NCBI GenBank assembly: GCA_900540545.1
Contig: UQGJ01000043.1
Span: 1-20,985 of the forward strand
Source: an uncultured Eubacteriales bacterium
GTDB taxonomy: Bacteria; Bacillota; Clostridia; Oscillospirales; Oscillospiraceae
Direction of reading: 5' to 3'
DNA: 20,985 nucleotides
Shown: piece by piece, positions 7,984 to 14,897 of the stretch
Position numbering within the stretch: the first letter of the stretch is position 1
Layout: every line of letters begins with the position of its first letter
Position numbers and translations under genes: made by a program
Notes under the pieces: model-generated
Database searches by the model: none
Seen by the model: the letters and a program-made list of their open reading frames with translations, nothing else
Told to the model about the DNA's origin: nothing

Positions 7984-8985
7984 TCAATGGAGGTGGCCGC
8001 CGTTATAGTCGAACAGGTGGGGGGCCTCCGCCCCGGCGGTGTAAAACTCCTGGGTCAGGGCACGGACCTCCTCCGGCCTGGTCAGGGCCAGCTCCATGGC
8101 GCTCAGGGCCTGGTCCAGCTGCCAGACCTTGGTTGCGCCGAACAGGACGTTTTCGATGTTGGGGTTGGTGGCGGGGAAGGCCATGGCCAGCTGGGCGGGG
8201 GAGAGGCCCTGGGCGCGGGCCACCTCGATGAGGCGGGGGACCTTCCGCACGATCTCGTCGCGGATGCCGCCGGAGTCCCGGGCCATGTTCCGCTCCTCCG
8301 GCGGGAACCAGATGCCCTGGGCCCGCTCCTCCGGCTCGAAGCGGCGGCGGGTCACGTGGCCGCCCAGGATGCCGCCCTCCAGGGTGAAGGCGGCCTGGAG
8401 CTTCAGCCCGGTGTCCTGGAACAGGGCCTGGTAGGTCTCGGACTCCACCACGTCCCGGCGGCAGATGTTGTACTGGAACTGGACGAACCTGGGCAGGTGC
8501 ATCCCCTGGGCCTTCAGCAGGTCATAGGCCTGCTTCAGCTGGGGGGCGTCCCAGAGGGAGAAGTCCAGCTCCCTGGTCAGGCCCATGTCCACCAGGGCGC
8601 TCATGTCCGCCACGGCCTCCTGCATGGTCTCGTGGGGATTGGGGCGGGAGAAGAGGATGTAGTCGGCGTGGTCCGTGTCCAGCAGGTCCAGCATCCGCCG
8701 GACCACGGACTCCCGGCTTTCCGTGGAGTTGGTGAATACCTTCAGACCCATCTTATAGCTCTCCCGGGGAAGGCCCAGGAGCTTGACCACCTCCTTGAAC
8801 CGCGCGGTGTTCAGCAGTTCGTGGTCCCAGTAGTCGCCGATGTCAAAGTGGTTGATGCCCCGGTCCATGGCGGCCTGGAGAAAGGCTGCGTTCTCGTTCA
8901 GGGTCATCCGGCTGTAGATGTGCCAGGACCCCAGGCAGAGCAGTTCCGCCGCTCGCGTTTGGACTGTTTTCTCTGTTTCAGCCAT
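7984..8985 (-). CDS. Aldo/keto reductase-superfamily protein with altered catalytic tetrad
   Basis: About 333 residues of (beta/alpha)8 AKR fold: INHFDIGDYW near 44-53, Lys82 in MGLKVF, a strand ending YILFSRPNP near 109-117, and a C-terminal cofactor stretch VLFGATKVWQL. Active AKRs use Asp-Tyr-Lys-His. Here Asp48 and Lys82 remain, the His position of the LLH-R-P-D motif is Ser113, and Tyr52 is one residue closer to Asp48 than usual, with Trp53 at the expected Tyr site. Kv-beta-type AKRs also lack the His, so NAD(P)H redox activity is possible but may be weak or regulatory. An ATG at 9009 would extend the protein by eight residues, but AAGGAGG at about 8994-9000 lies inside that extension and serves the ATG at 8985 or 8988. 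It is the first gene of the cluster. Confidence 0.82.
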   Translation of the reverse strand: MAETEKTVQTRAAELLCLGSWHIYSRMTLNENAAFLQAAMDRGINHFDIGDYWDHELLNTARFKEVVKLLGLPRESYKMGLKVFTNSTESRESVVRRMLDLLDTDHADYILFSRPNPHETMQEAVADMSALVDMGLTRELDFSLWDAPQLKQAYDLLKAQGMHLPRFVQFQYNICRRDVVESETYQALFQDTGLKLQAAFTLEGGILGGHVTRRRFEPEERAQGIWFPPEERNMARDSGGIRDEIVRKVPRLIEVARAQGLSPAQLAMAFPATNPNIENVLFGATKVWQLDQALSAMELALTRPEEVRALTQEFYTAGAEAPHLFDYNGGHLH

Positions 8986-9075
8986 CATGTGTCCTCCTTG
9001 TGGTCTCATTGTTTGGACGGAATACCCGGCCCCGTCCTCTCTGGCTGCACTATATCATGCTGCCTGTCCAAGCGC

Positions 9076-9110
9076 CATGTTTCAACGCACAAACAAAATG
9101 CGACAACATG
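9076..9110. promoter_or_regulatory. Imperfect inverted repeat in the divergent regulator/cluster region
   Basis: CATGTTTCAACGCA (9076-9089) faces TGCGACAACATG (9099-9110) across a 9-bp A-rich spacer, and CATGTTT recurs directly at 9107-9113, 31 bp from the first copy. It lies between the cluster start (8985) and the regulator start (9306), a natural place for the adjacent PucR-type regulator to bind. No convincing -35/-10 for the cluster itself was found on the minus strand. The rest of 8986-9305 holds only the regulator promoter. Confidence 0.4.
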
Positions 9111-9237
9111 TTTGCATTGCATAGGGAAGGAGACCATGGCTCCGCCTAAAATTCCTCAGGGGCCTCTCCAGGCCTGTGATTTGTTCGCCCACACAGAAAA
9201 GGGGTTTAGATTTGTGCGGTATAAACAACAATTACCT

Positions 9238-9266
9238 TTGCGCGACGACAAGAAATCGTATATAAT
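9238..9266 (+). promoter_or_regulatory. Promoter of the PucR-type regulator gene
   Basis: TTGCGC (9238-9243), a 17-bp spacer and a perfect TATAAT (9261-9266), 39 bp before the regulator ATG at 9306. Confidence 0.75.
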
Positions 9267-9305
9267 GACATTGTGCGTTGCGGCGGATAGAGGAGGGGAG
9301 GGCCC

Positions 9306-10892
9306 ATGCTGCGGTTCGATTTGCTTTGTTTTGGAATAGAGGACGCTGTGCTGTCCCGCGCTCTGGCGGCGGACCATCTGGACGACTTCTGCGGCATCTT
9401 GCTGCCCGAGCCGGGCAGCTCCATCCGGGCCGGGGCCCTCTATGTGGGGACGGGGGAGCAGATCTCCGGCCTGCTCCAGTCGGCCGGTCCGGGACAGGCC
9501 GTGTCCGCCTTCGCCGCCGGCCCGCTCCCGGAGGGGGTGGTCCCGCCGGCAAACTGCAACGTGGTGGTCACCACCCTGGACCTGTACGCCCTGCACAACC
9601 GGCTTTCCGAGAACATCGCCCGGTATGAGAGCTGGGAGAGGGCGCTGGGCGCCGTGCCGCCCGGGGCGGACTACCCCCTGCGTCTGCTCCAAAGCGCGGC
9701 GGGGCTGACGGGAAATTCCTTTTTCCTGTTTGACCAGTGCTTCAATATCGTCGCCTCCGGCCAGTCGGGCGACGGGATAGAGAGCCTCACCGAGCCGGAC
9801 GCCCCCCAGCGGCTCAGTCCCGCCCAGATCAACAAGCTGTTCGGCCGCCTCCTGGCGGGTGGCGCCCCCACCGGGACCTCCGACATCCATCAAATGACCT
9901 ACCGGACGTATCCGGTCTGTGACCGGGGAGAGGCGCTGGGGTATCTATTTGTCATCGAGTATGCCACCGGCGGTCCGGTGGAGAGTTTTGTCCAGGTGCT
10001 GATGGACCGGCTCTCCCCCTATCTCCGCTCCGGCGTGGGGGCCTGCGAAGTCCCGGGCAACGACCCCTTCCGGCTGTTCATCGAGCGCCTGTACGTCTAT
10101 TACCGGCGCAATCCCAGCCGCCTCATGGAGGATATGGCCAAACTGCCCCGGCCCGCCGGACCGTGGGTCCGCTTCCTCCTGATCTCCTTCGCGGCGTCCA
10201 GGTCCCCGACGACACAGATGTTCCGCCAGGTCAAGGAGCTGTTTCCCCAGTGTAATGTGACGGTCTACGACGGGAAGATCGCCGTCCTGCTCTCCTTTGA
10301 GGAGTCCTCCACGGTGGACGAGAAGGCGTGCGGGCTGGACGCGCTGGAGGAGCTGCTGCAGGCCAACGACGGCTTTGCCATCCTGAGCAACGCCTGCATC
10401 ATGGAAAAGGGCATCCGCACGGAGTACATCCAGTGCAGCCAGGTGCTGGACTTGATCCCCAAGCTGCGGCTGCCCAATGAAAAACGGTGTTCCAGGCTCA
10501 ACCGCTATCTCAGCTATTACACCATACACGTCTGCGCGTCCCACCTGATGGAGGAGTTCGGCCACGACCGGCTGGTGTATTTCGCCTATCCCGAGATCCT
10601 GAAGCTTACCCGGTACGATGTGGAGAACGACACGGATTTGCGGGACCTTCTGTTCTACTATGTCATGAACGACTGCAACGTCACCGCCACGGCCACCTTC
10701 CTCCACATGCACCGCAACACGGTGTTATACAAGCTGAACAAAATCAAGGAGCTGGTGGGAATCAATCTGGATACCGGCTTTGAAAAGGCGGGCATCCTCC
10801 ACTCCTGCCAGATGCTGCGCTATATGGAGCGGGTGCAGAACCAGCAGGCCAGCCTCCTGGAGTCGGCGGTGGAGTACACCCCCAAGCATTAG
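9306..10892 (+). CDS. PucR/CdaR-type transcriptional regulator of the radical enzyme cluster
   Basis: A 528-residue cytoplasmic regulator. The C-terminal helix-turn-helix of the PucR family is clear at about 457-485: NVTATATFLHMHRNTVLYKL followed by NKIKELVG. The family motif is x-x-x-x-T-A-x-x-L-x-x-H-x-N-T-x-x-Y-(R/K)-L. The middle part (about 250-400) fits the variable GGDEF-like region of CdaR/PucR proteins. The N-terminus is not a recognisable PucR domain and may be a ligand-sensing region. GAGGAGGGGAGG precedes the ATG. It is divergent from the AKR-SDR-permease-radical enzyme cluster, which suggests it is the local, probably substrate-responsive, regulator. Family members are often activators, but the sign of control is not visible here. 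Confidence 0.85.
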   Translation: MLRFDLLCFGIEDAVLSRALAADHLDDFCGILLPEPGSSIRAGALYVGTGEQISGLLQSAGPGQAVSAFAAGPLPEGVVPPANCNVVVTTLDLYALHNRLSENIARYESWERALGAVPPGADYPLRLLQSAAGLTGNSFFLFDQCFNIVASGQSGDGIESLTEPDAPQRLSPAQINKLFGRLLAGGAPTGTSDIHQMTYRTYPVCDRGEALGYLFVIEYATGGPVESFVQVLMDRLSPYLRSGVGACEVPGNDPFRLFIERLYVYYRRNPSRLMEDMAKLPRPAGPWVRFLLISFAASRSPTTQMFRQVKELFPQCNVTVYDGKIAVLLSFEESSTVDEKACGLDALEELLQANDGFAILSNACIMEKGIRTEYIQCSQVLDLIPKLRLPNEKRCSRLNRYLSYYTIHVCASHLMEEFGHDRLVYFAYPEILKLTRYDVENDTDLRDLLFYYVMNDCNVTATATFLHMHRNTVLYKLNKIKELVGINLDTGFEKAGILHSCQMLRYMERVQNQQASLLESAVEYTPKH

Positions 10893-10907
10893 GCTGCCGG
10901 CGGCGAT

Positions 10908-10949
10908 AAAAAGCGGCCCGGATACCAGTCGGTATCCGGGCCGTTTTTT
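10908..10949. terminator. Bidirectional intrinsic terminator
   Basis: A perfect 13-bp stem CGGCCCGGATACC (10914-10926) / GGTATCCGGGCCG (10931-10943) with loop AGTC is flanked by AAAAAG on the left and TTTTTT on the right. It can terminate both the regulator (+) and the phosphotransbutyrylase-family gene (-), whose 3' ends converge here. Confidence 0.93.
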
Positions 10950-10956
10950 GTGTACG

Positions 10957-11898
10957 TCAGGTTCCCTCTTCCTCGCGGCACTTCTTCCGCCAGGCGTCCA
11001 GCACGGCGCAGAACACCAGGGAGAGGTAGGTCTCCTCCTCGTCGGCGGAGCGGGAGGTCAGGGCGATGGGCACACGGGCGCCCACCACGGCGCCGCAGGT
11101 GGTGGCGTGGGCGGTGATGAGCCAGCTCTTCACCAGGGTGTTGGCGGTGGAGAGGTCGGGGGCGATGATGCCGTCGAAGCCGCCGCCGGACCAGGGGCAG
11201 TCGTAGCCCTTCAGGCGGGCCGCCTCCTTGCTCAAAATCAGGTCGTAGGCGATGGGCCCCCACAGTTCGCAGTCGGCGAAGGGCTTCTGCTTCTGCTCGG
11301 CCACCAGGCGCTGGGCCTCCACGGTGTCCTGCATGTGGAAGGTCACGTGCTCCACCAGGCTCAGCAGGGCCAGCTTAGGGTTCTCGTAGCCGAAGGCCTT
11401 GAGGGCGTCGGCGGTGTTCTTGATGATGGCCTTCTTCTGGGTCAGATTGGGCTTGATGATGACCGTCATGTCGCTGAGGGCCAGCAGCTTGGGGTACTCG
11501 GGCAGGGAGACCAGGGACACGTGGCTCATCAGCCGGTCGGTCCGCAGGCCGTTCTTGCCGTCCAGCACGGGCATCAGGAAGTCCCGGGTGGGGATGTTGC
11601 CCCGCATCAGCACGTCGCCGTCGCCGGCCCGGATGATGTCGATGGCCGCCTGGGTGATGTTGTGGCCGGGAGGGGTGTCCACCATGGTGTAGGGCTCCTT
11701 CTCCAGCCCGAACTTCTCCAGGACGGTGACGGTGCGGGCCCGGTCGCCCACCAGCACGGGCTGGACCAGTCCCTTTTCCTGGGCGGCAAAGATGCCGCGG
11801 ATCATGTTTTCACCGTCGGAGCCGGCCAGAATCACCCGCATGGGGCGGGACATTTTGGGCACGCGCTCCAGGATGGTGCTGAAGTTTTTCAATTCCAT
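10957..11898 (-). CDS. Phosphate acetyl/butyryltransferase-family enzyme (Ptb-like)
   Basis: A 313-residue cytoplasmic acyltransferase of the PTA/PTB family, which interconverts acyl-CoA and acyl-phosphate (butyryl-CoA plus phosphate for Ptb). The length, the VILAGSDGENMIRGIFAA opening, the IRAGDGDVLMRGNIPTRDF segment, the SHVSLV stretch and the C-terminal GGFDGIIAPDLSTANTLVK fit the Ptb-type rather than the long Pta type. CGGAG lies directly before an ATG at 11907 but nine bases before the ATG at 11898, so 11898 is preferred; 11907 would add three residues. No butyrate or acetate kinase partner is adjacent, which is unusual because ptb and buk are commonly paired. Other acyl-CoA substrates, or a degradative role, are possible. 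It has its own promoter with an overlapping palindrome. Confidence 0.85.
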   Translation of the reverse strand: MELKNFSTILERVPKMSRPMRVILAGSDGENMIRGIFAAQEKGLVQPVLVGDRARTVTVLEKFGLEKEPYTMVDTPPGHNITQAAIDIIRAGDGDVLMRGNIPTRDFLMPVLDGKNGLRTDRLMSHVSLVSLPEYPKLLALSDMTVIIKPNLTQKKAIIKNTADALKAFGYENPKLALLSLVEHVTFHMQDTVEAQRLVAEQKQKPFADCELWGPIAYDLILSKEAARLKGYDCPWSGGGFDGIIAPDLSTANTLVKSWLITAHATTCGAVVGARVPIALTSRSADEEETYLSLVFCAVLDAWRKKCREEEGT

Positions 11899-11933
11899 GT
11901 CGTTCATCTCCGCTTCGTCGTTTTCCGTGAGCC

Positions 11934-11974
11934 GAAAGTAAGTTTAGTATAAACTACTTTCGAAGCAAAGACAA
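11934..11974 (-). promoter_or_regulatory. Promoter and overlapping palindromic operator of the Ptb-like gene
   Basis: On the minus strand, TTGTCT (11974-11969) is followed after 17 bp by TATACT (11951-11946). The -10 sits in the centre of a dyad GAAAGTAAGTTTA / TAAACTACTTTC (11934-11961) with a single-base bulge. A repressor bound there would block RNA polymerase. The regulator is unknown. Confidence 0.7.
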
Positions 11975-12019
11975 GCGGAAAATTTGGAAAACGCCCCGTT
12001 TTGGCAAAAAAGGAGCACG

Positions 12020-13261
12020 TCAGGCGGACTCCACGGCCCGGTGCAGGGCCGAGCGGGTGGCCAGGGCCAGCAGGACCGTCACCACCCCGCCGAAGAGGAA
12101 CACCAGCCAGGGCAGGGCGCGGAAGGCGTCGAACAGCCCGCCGTACATGGCCTGGCCCAGGGGAATGGCGCAGGTGCTGATGGTGACCACGAAGGAGGCC
12201 ACCTTGCCCAGCAGGACGGGGGGCGTCTGCTGCTGGAGATAGGTCTGGGCCACGATGGAGAAGAGGGTGGCCGCGGCCATGCCGCCGGCCATGGAGACCA
12301 GCAGCACGCCGTAGGACAGGAGGGGGGCCGCCCCCGCCCCCAGCACCGCCGCCAGGGGCAGGAGGAGCAGGGCGTCGGCCAGGATGAACACGTGGGACCG
12401 CCGGAAGCCCACCCGCACCGCCAGCACCCCGGACAGCAGCCCGCCCAGGATGGTGCCGATGCCCAACGCCGCCTCGGCAAAGCCGTAGAGCTGGTCGCCC
12501 AGGCCCAGGTGGACCTTGACCAGCCAGGGCATCCCCACCATATAGAGAGAGGAGAGGAAGAGGTTGATGAGGGCCACCACGCCCAGCAGCTTCAAAAGCT
12601 GGGGGTTGTCCCGGGAGAGGAAACGGAAGGCATCGCCCAGGTCGGACTTGATCTGGCCCAGGGCGGATGCGGTGCGGGCCTGGGCGGTGAAGGGGATGCG
12701 GATGAACAGCTCCAGCACGGCGGAGGCGAAGAAGCACACAGCGCTGACCGCCAGAATGGGGCGAAGGCCGAAGGCCGCGTACAGCACGCCGCCCAGGATG
12801 GGCCCCAGCAGGGAGGCCAGGGCCTGGACCTGCATGACCACGCCGTTGGCCGCCATCAGGCTCTCCTCCGGCACCAGGGAGGGGACACTGGCCTGGACCG
12901 AGGGCTGGTAGACGGCCTGGATGAGGGACAGGAGTACCAGAAAGACGGTGATGGCCACCAAAGAGCCGGTGGCGGCGAAGAGAAGGTCGTAGCCCAGGAT
13001 AAAGGCGCAGGTGACGAAGTCCAGGACCACCATGATGCGCTGCCGGGGGAGCCGGTCGGCCAGCACCCCGCCGATGGGGGAGAGGAGGACCGTGGGGATC
13101 ATGGACAGGGCCAGGATGCCGCCGAAGACCCCGGCGGAGCCGGTGAGGGAGAGGACATACAGGCTGAGGGCGAAGCGGAGGATGGCGTTGCCGAACAGGG
13201 AGATGATTTGGCCGATGACCACCATGGTGAAGTCACGGCGGAAGGGGGAGGGGGAAGGCAT
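12020..13261 (-). CDS. MFS efflux transporter (MefA/EntS-like)
   Basis: A 413-residue major facilitator with about 12 hydrophobic segments. The loop between helices 2 and 3 carries the MFS signature as GGVLADRLPRQR (about 64-75). The N-terminal FGNAILRFALSLYVL and the overall pattern match proton-driven exporters of macrolides or siderophores (MefA, EntS group), so a drug or metabolite exporter is the likely role. In-frame upstream ATG codons reach 13447 but lie in repeat DNA; AAAGGAGTG just before the ATG at 13261 decides the start. The nearest upstream gene on the same strand is tetR, about 780 bp away, and a composite repeat occupies most of that gap. Downstream, towards the Ptb-like gene, there is only a weak AAAACG/CGTTTT hairpin near 11988-12003. 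Confidence 0.85.
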   Translation of the reverse strand: MPSPSPFRRDFTMVVIGQIISLFGNAILRFALSLYVLSLTGSAGVFGGILALSMIPTVLLSPIGGVLADRLPRQRIMVVLDFVTCAFILGYDLLFAATGSLVAITVFLVLLSLIQAVYQPSVQASVPSLVPEESLMAANGVVMQVQALASLLGPILGGVLYAAFGLRPILAVSAVCFFASAVLELFIRIPFTAQARTASALGQIKSDLGDAFRFLSRDNPQLLKLLGVVALINLFLSSLYMVGMPWLVKVHLGLGDQLYGFAEAALGIGTILGGLLSGVLAVRVGFRRSHVFILADALLLLPLAAVLGAGAAPLLSYGVLLVSMAGGMAAATLFSIVAQTYLQQQTPPVLLGKVASFVVTISTCAIPLGQAMYGGLFDAFRALPWLVFLFGGVVTVLLALATRSALHRAVESA

Positions 13262-13292
13262 GGGGAACACTCCTTTTGATGTGGATATTGGC

Positions 13293-13400
13293 AGGGGCGT
13301 GGCCCCTGCGGGGGGCGTTCCTTTCTCGTTTGAGAAAGGAGCCGAAAGAAAACCAGGGGGCGGCACGGGCCACGCTGTGGCCCTATTCGCCGCCCCCTGG
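13293..13400 (+). repeat. Type I end module, second copy
   Basis: AGGGGCGTGGCCCCTGCG start; hairpin 1 TCCTTTCTC (13319-13327), loop GTTT, GAGAAAGGA (13332-13340); linker CCGAAAGAAAACCAGGG; hairpin 2 (13353-13400) with outer CCAGGGGGCGGC/GCCGCCCCCTGG and inner GGGCCAC/GTGGCCC. The stems differ from the 2.8 kb copy by paired changes. Confidence 0.75.
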
Positions 13401-13442
13401 ACCCTGGGGAACGGGCGGGCGGCGGTGGGGTTTATGCTGGCG

Positions 13443-13571
13443 GGCAAGGCTTGTGAGCTGTTGCAGCTCGTATTGGTCTGGCGCTCGAACGACTCCGGCT
13501 ATCGCCCCTCGTGCAAGAGCCGGGCATGACTTGTGAGTAGTTGCGTTTGTATTGGTGCAAACGGGCCGCCA
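13443..13571 (+). repeat. 129-bp core with two related tandem units, copy B
   Basis: Units begin at 13443 (GGCAAGGCTTGTGAGCTGTT) and 13523 (GGCATGACTTGTGAGTAGTT), an 80-bp period. The linking CGCCCCTCGTGCAAGAGCC segment and the terminal GCCGCCA are conserved with the other two copies. Confidence 0.8.
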
Positions 13572-13859
13572 CGAGGTCTGTGTGGTTTTGAATTGGCCTT
13601 ACGCCCGTTGCCAGTTGGCACGGGCGGCCACAAGGGCCGCCCCTACAAGGGGGCTGGTGCGTTGGCGCGCCGGGTCGTCGCGCCCCACACGACGAGAGAC
13701 CCGCCTTGCCGGGTCTTGCCATGCTAGGCGTGTTGCGCCAGCGCATGGGGGTGACCGAGTGCGAAGATAGGCCGTAACGGCCGGGGCGGGAGCGGAAAGG
13801 CAGACTGGTTTCCTCTAGCCGGTTTCAACTGCCGTGCCCCGTTGGCGGCGCCCCTGAGT

Positions 13860-13956
13860 CCAGGGCCGAAGCCCTGGTTTTCTTTCCGTCCTCTTTCTCA
13901 AATGAGAAAGAGGACCCCCGCGCAGGAGCGCCGTCCCCGGAGGGACTCCGTCCATG
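13860..13956 (-). repeat. Type II end module (reverse orientation)
   Basis: On the minus strand it opens GGAGTCCCTCCGGGG. Hairpin 1 is GTCCTCTTTCTC/GAGAAAGAGGAC (13915-13888, 12 bp, loop ATTT on the minus strand). The linker CGGAAAGAAAACCAGGG follows, then a compact hairpin 2, CCAGGGC-TTCG-GCCCTGG (13877-13860). A C(UUCG)G tetraloop is especially stable in RNA. Confidence 0.75.
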
Positions 13957-13970
13957 ATTGGACAAGTTAG

Positions 13971-13992
13971 ATACCAACCGACGGTATGTATA
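13971..13992. promoter_or_regulatory. Second candidate TetR operator, facing the MFS gene
   Basis: CGGTATGTAT (13982-13991) repeats a half-site of the tetR operator at 14842-14858. Together with ATACC at 13971-13975 it also forms ATACC-N7-GGTAT. The other half-site is degenerate. It would sit upstream of the MFS gene if the intervening repeat were removed. No clear -35/-10 pair was found. Confidence 0.45.
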
Positions 13993-14005
13993 TGATGAAG
14001 AAAGA

Positions 14006-14030
14006 ATCCCGGCAGGTACCATACCGGGAT
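14006..14030 (-). terminator. Weak candidate terminator after tetR
   Basis: ATCCCGG (14006-14012) pairs with CCGGGAT (14024-14030) around an 11-nt loop, ten bases past the tetR stop. On the minus strand it is followed by TCTTTCTTC, a T-rich but interrupted tract. Confidence 0.4.
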
Positions 14031-14039
14031 CATTTCGAG

Positions 14040-14819
14040 TTATTTCAGGGTCAGGTCCCGTTTGAGCTGGGACAGTTCGTCCTTCAAGCCGGAAAGCTCG
14101 TGGTCCAGCTCCTGCTTGAGTTGGGACAGCTCGCCCTTCAGGTTGCCGGGGTCCGGCCGCGCGGCGGCGGCCTCCGCCTCCAGCTGGAGGGAGAGGATGT
14201 GCTCGTAGTAGTTGATACAGGTCTCCATCAGGGCGTCGTCCAGAATGGGCAGGCCCATCTTGCCGCAGAACTCCCGCAAAAACTCCATCTTGGCCCGGAA
14301 GTCCTCCCGCCCCTCGGTAAACATGCCCACCCACATGTTCATTAAGATCATAAACGCCTGGGAGAACTCCTTGGGCTGGCGCAGAGTGATGGAGCCGTCG
14401 GCGACGCCCTCCCGAAGCAGCTTTTCCAGGAAGGGAGCGGCGTCCTTCAGGCTGGAGCGGAGGGTCAGGTCCACCAGCTTGGGGTCCAGGGTGGTCATCA
14501 CCGTCACCCGGTCCAGCTCCAGCTTGCCGGGGTCGGAGAGCAGAAGGGTGAGGACTTGCCGCACCTTTTCCAGCCCGCTCAGGCCGGGGTCCAGCCGGAC
14601 GCTCTTGAACCAGCCCATCTCGTCATAGTAGCGGTCGCTGATCTTGTCCAGAATCTCTTCCTTGGACTTGAAGTGGTGGTACACCGCGCCCTTGCTCATG
14701 CCCAGGGCGTCGGTGATGTCCTGGATGGTGGTGTGGTCGTAGCCCTTCTCCCGGAACAGGCGGAAGGACACGTCCAGGATTTTTTTCACAGTCTCCTCCG
14801 GGTACTTGTTGCGGGCCAT
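14040..14819 (-). CDS. TetR-family transcriptional repressor
   Basis: A 259-residue dimeric repressor. The N-terminal TetR helix-turn-helix is unmistakable: ILDVSFRLFREKGYDHTTI followed by DALGMSKGAVYHHFKSKEEIL within about residues 14-57. The rest is the variable ligand and dimer domain. The C-terminus is longer than usual for the family and ends in a heptad-like LSQLKQELDHELSGLKDELS stretch (from about 230), probably a coiled coil that adds an oligomer contact. The first ATG is used. A strong promoter with an overlapping palindrome upstream suggests autorepression. The downstream same-strand MFS exporter is the probable target, as in many TetR-efflux pairs. The inducer is unknown. Confidence 0.92.
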   Translation of the reverse strand: MARNKYPEETVKKILDVSFRLFREKGYDHTTIQDITDALGMSKGAVYHHFKSKEEILDKISDRYYDEMGWFKSVRLDPGLSGLEKVRQVLTLLLSDPGKLELDRVTVMTTLDPKLVDLTLRSSLKDAAPFLEKLLREGVADGSITLRQPKEFSQAFMILMNMWVGMFTEGREDFRAKMEFLREFCGKMGLPILDDALMETCINYYEHILSLQLEAEAAAARPDPGNLKGELSQLKQELDHELSGLKDELSQLKRDLTLK

Positions 14820-14841
14820 GCGGACACCTTCTTTTGTTGAT

Positions 14842-14889
14842 ACATACCGCCAGTATGTTTAATATAACAGCCAAAGTCCGGGCTGTCAA
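14842..14889 (-). promoter_or_regulatory. tetR promoter with perfect palindromic operator
   Basis: On the minus strand TTGACA (14889-14884), a 17-bp spacer and TATATT (14866-14861) form a near-consensus promoter. Just downstream of the -10 lies ACATAC-N5-GTATGT (14842-14858), a perfect inverted repeat of TetR-operator size. Binding there would stop initiation, which implies autorepression. The -35 lies just past the stop codon of the upstream regulator gene. Confidence 0.82.
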
Positions 14890-14897
14890 GCGTGAAT

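Larger units (their letters stand above)
13292..13956 (+). repeat. Composite intergenic repeat, copy 2 (most complete)
   Basis: The most complete copy of an asymmetric non-coding element, lying between tetR and the MFS gene. From left: type I end (13293-13400); GGGCGGCGGTGGGG stretch; tandem-unit core (13443-13571); dyad beginning GCCCGTTGCCAGTTGGC (13603-13625); hairpin GGGCGGCC/GGCCGCCC (13623-13644); a region with GGCCGTAACGGCC near 13771; then a type II end pointing inward (13860-13956). ATTGG occurs on both sides (13287-13291 and 13957-13961) and may be a target-site duplication. No coding region in the 778-bp gap has a ribosome binding site and a plausible protein. Confidence 0.8.

Noticed and set aside
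9136..9339. 68-codon ORF with a GGAAGGAGA site upstream of the PucR-type regulator
   Set aside because: It covers the regulator promoter (-10 at 9261-9266) and runs into the regulator coding region in another frame, so it would not be on that mRNA. The product is unrecognisable.
13262..13447. N-terminal extension of the MFS transporter to an upstream ATG
   Set aside because: The extension is encoded by repeat DNA and lacks a ribosome binding site; AAAGGAGTG sits before the ATG at 13261 and the protein from there starts like other MFS pumps.
13533..13770. Short open frames inside the composite repeats (also near 2864-3227 and 20655-20890)
   Set aside because: The frames differ between copies of the repeat and are broken in some. 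They have no ribosome binding sites, so conservation is at the DNA/RNA level only.
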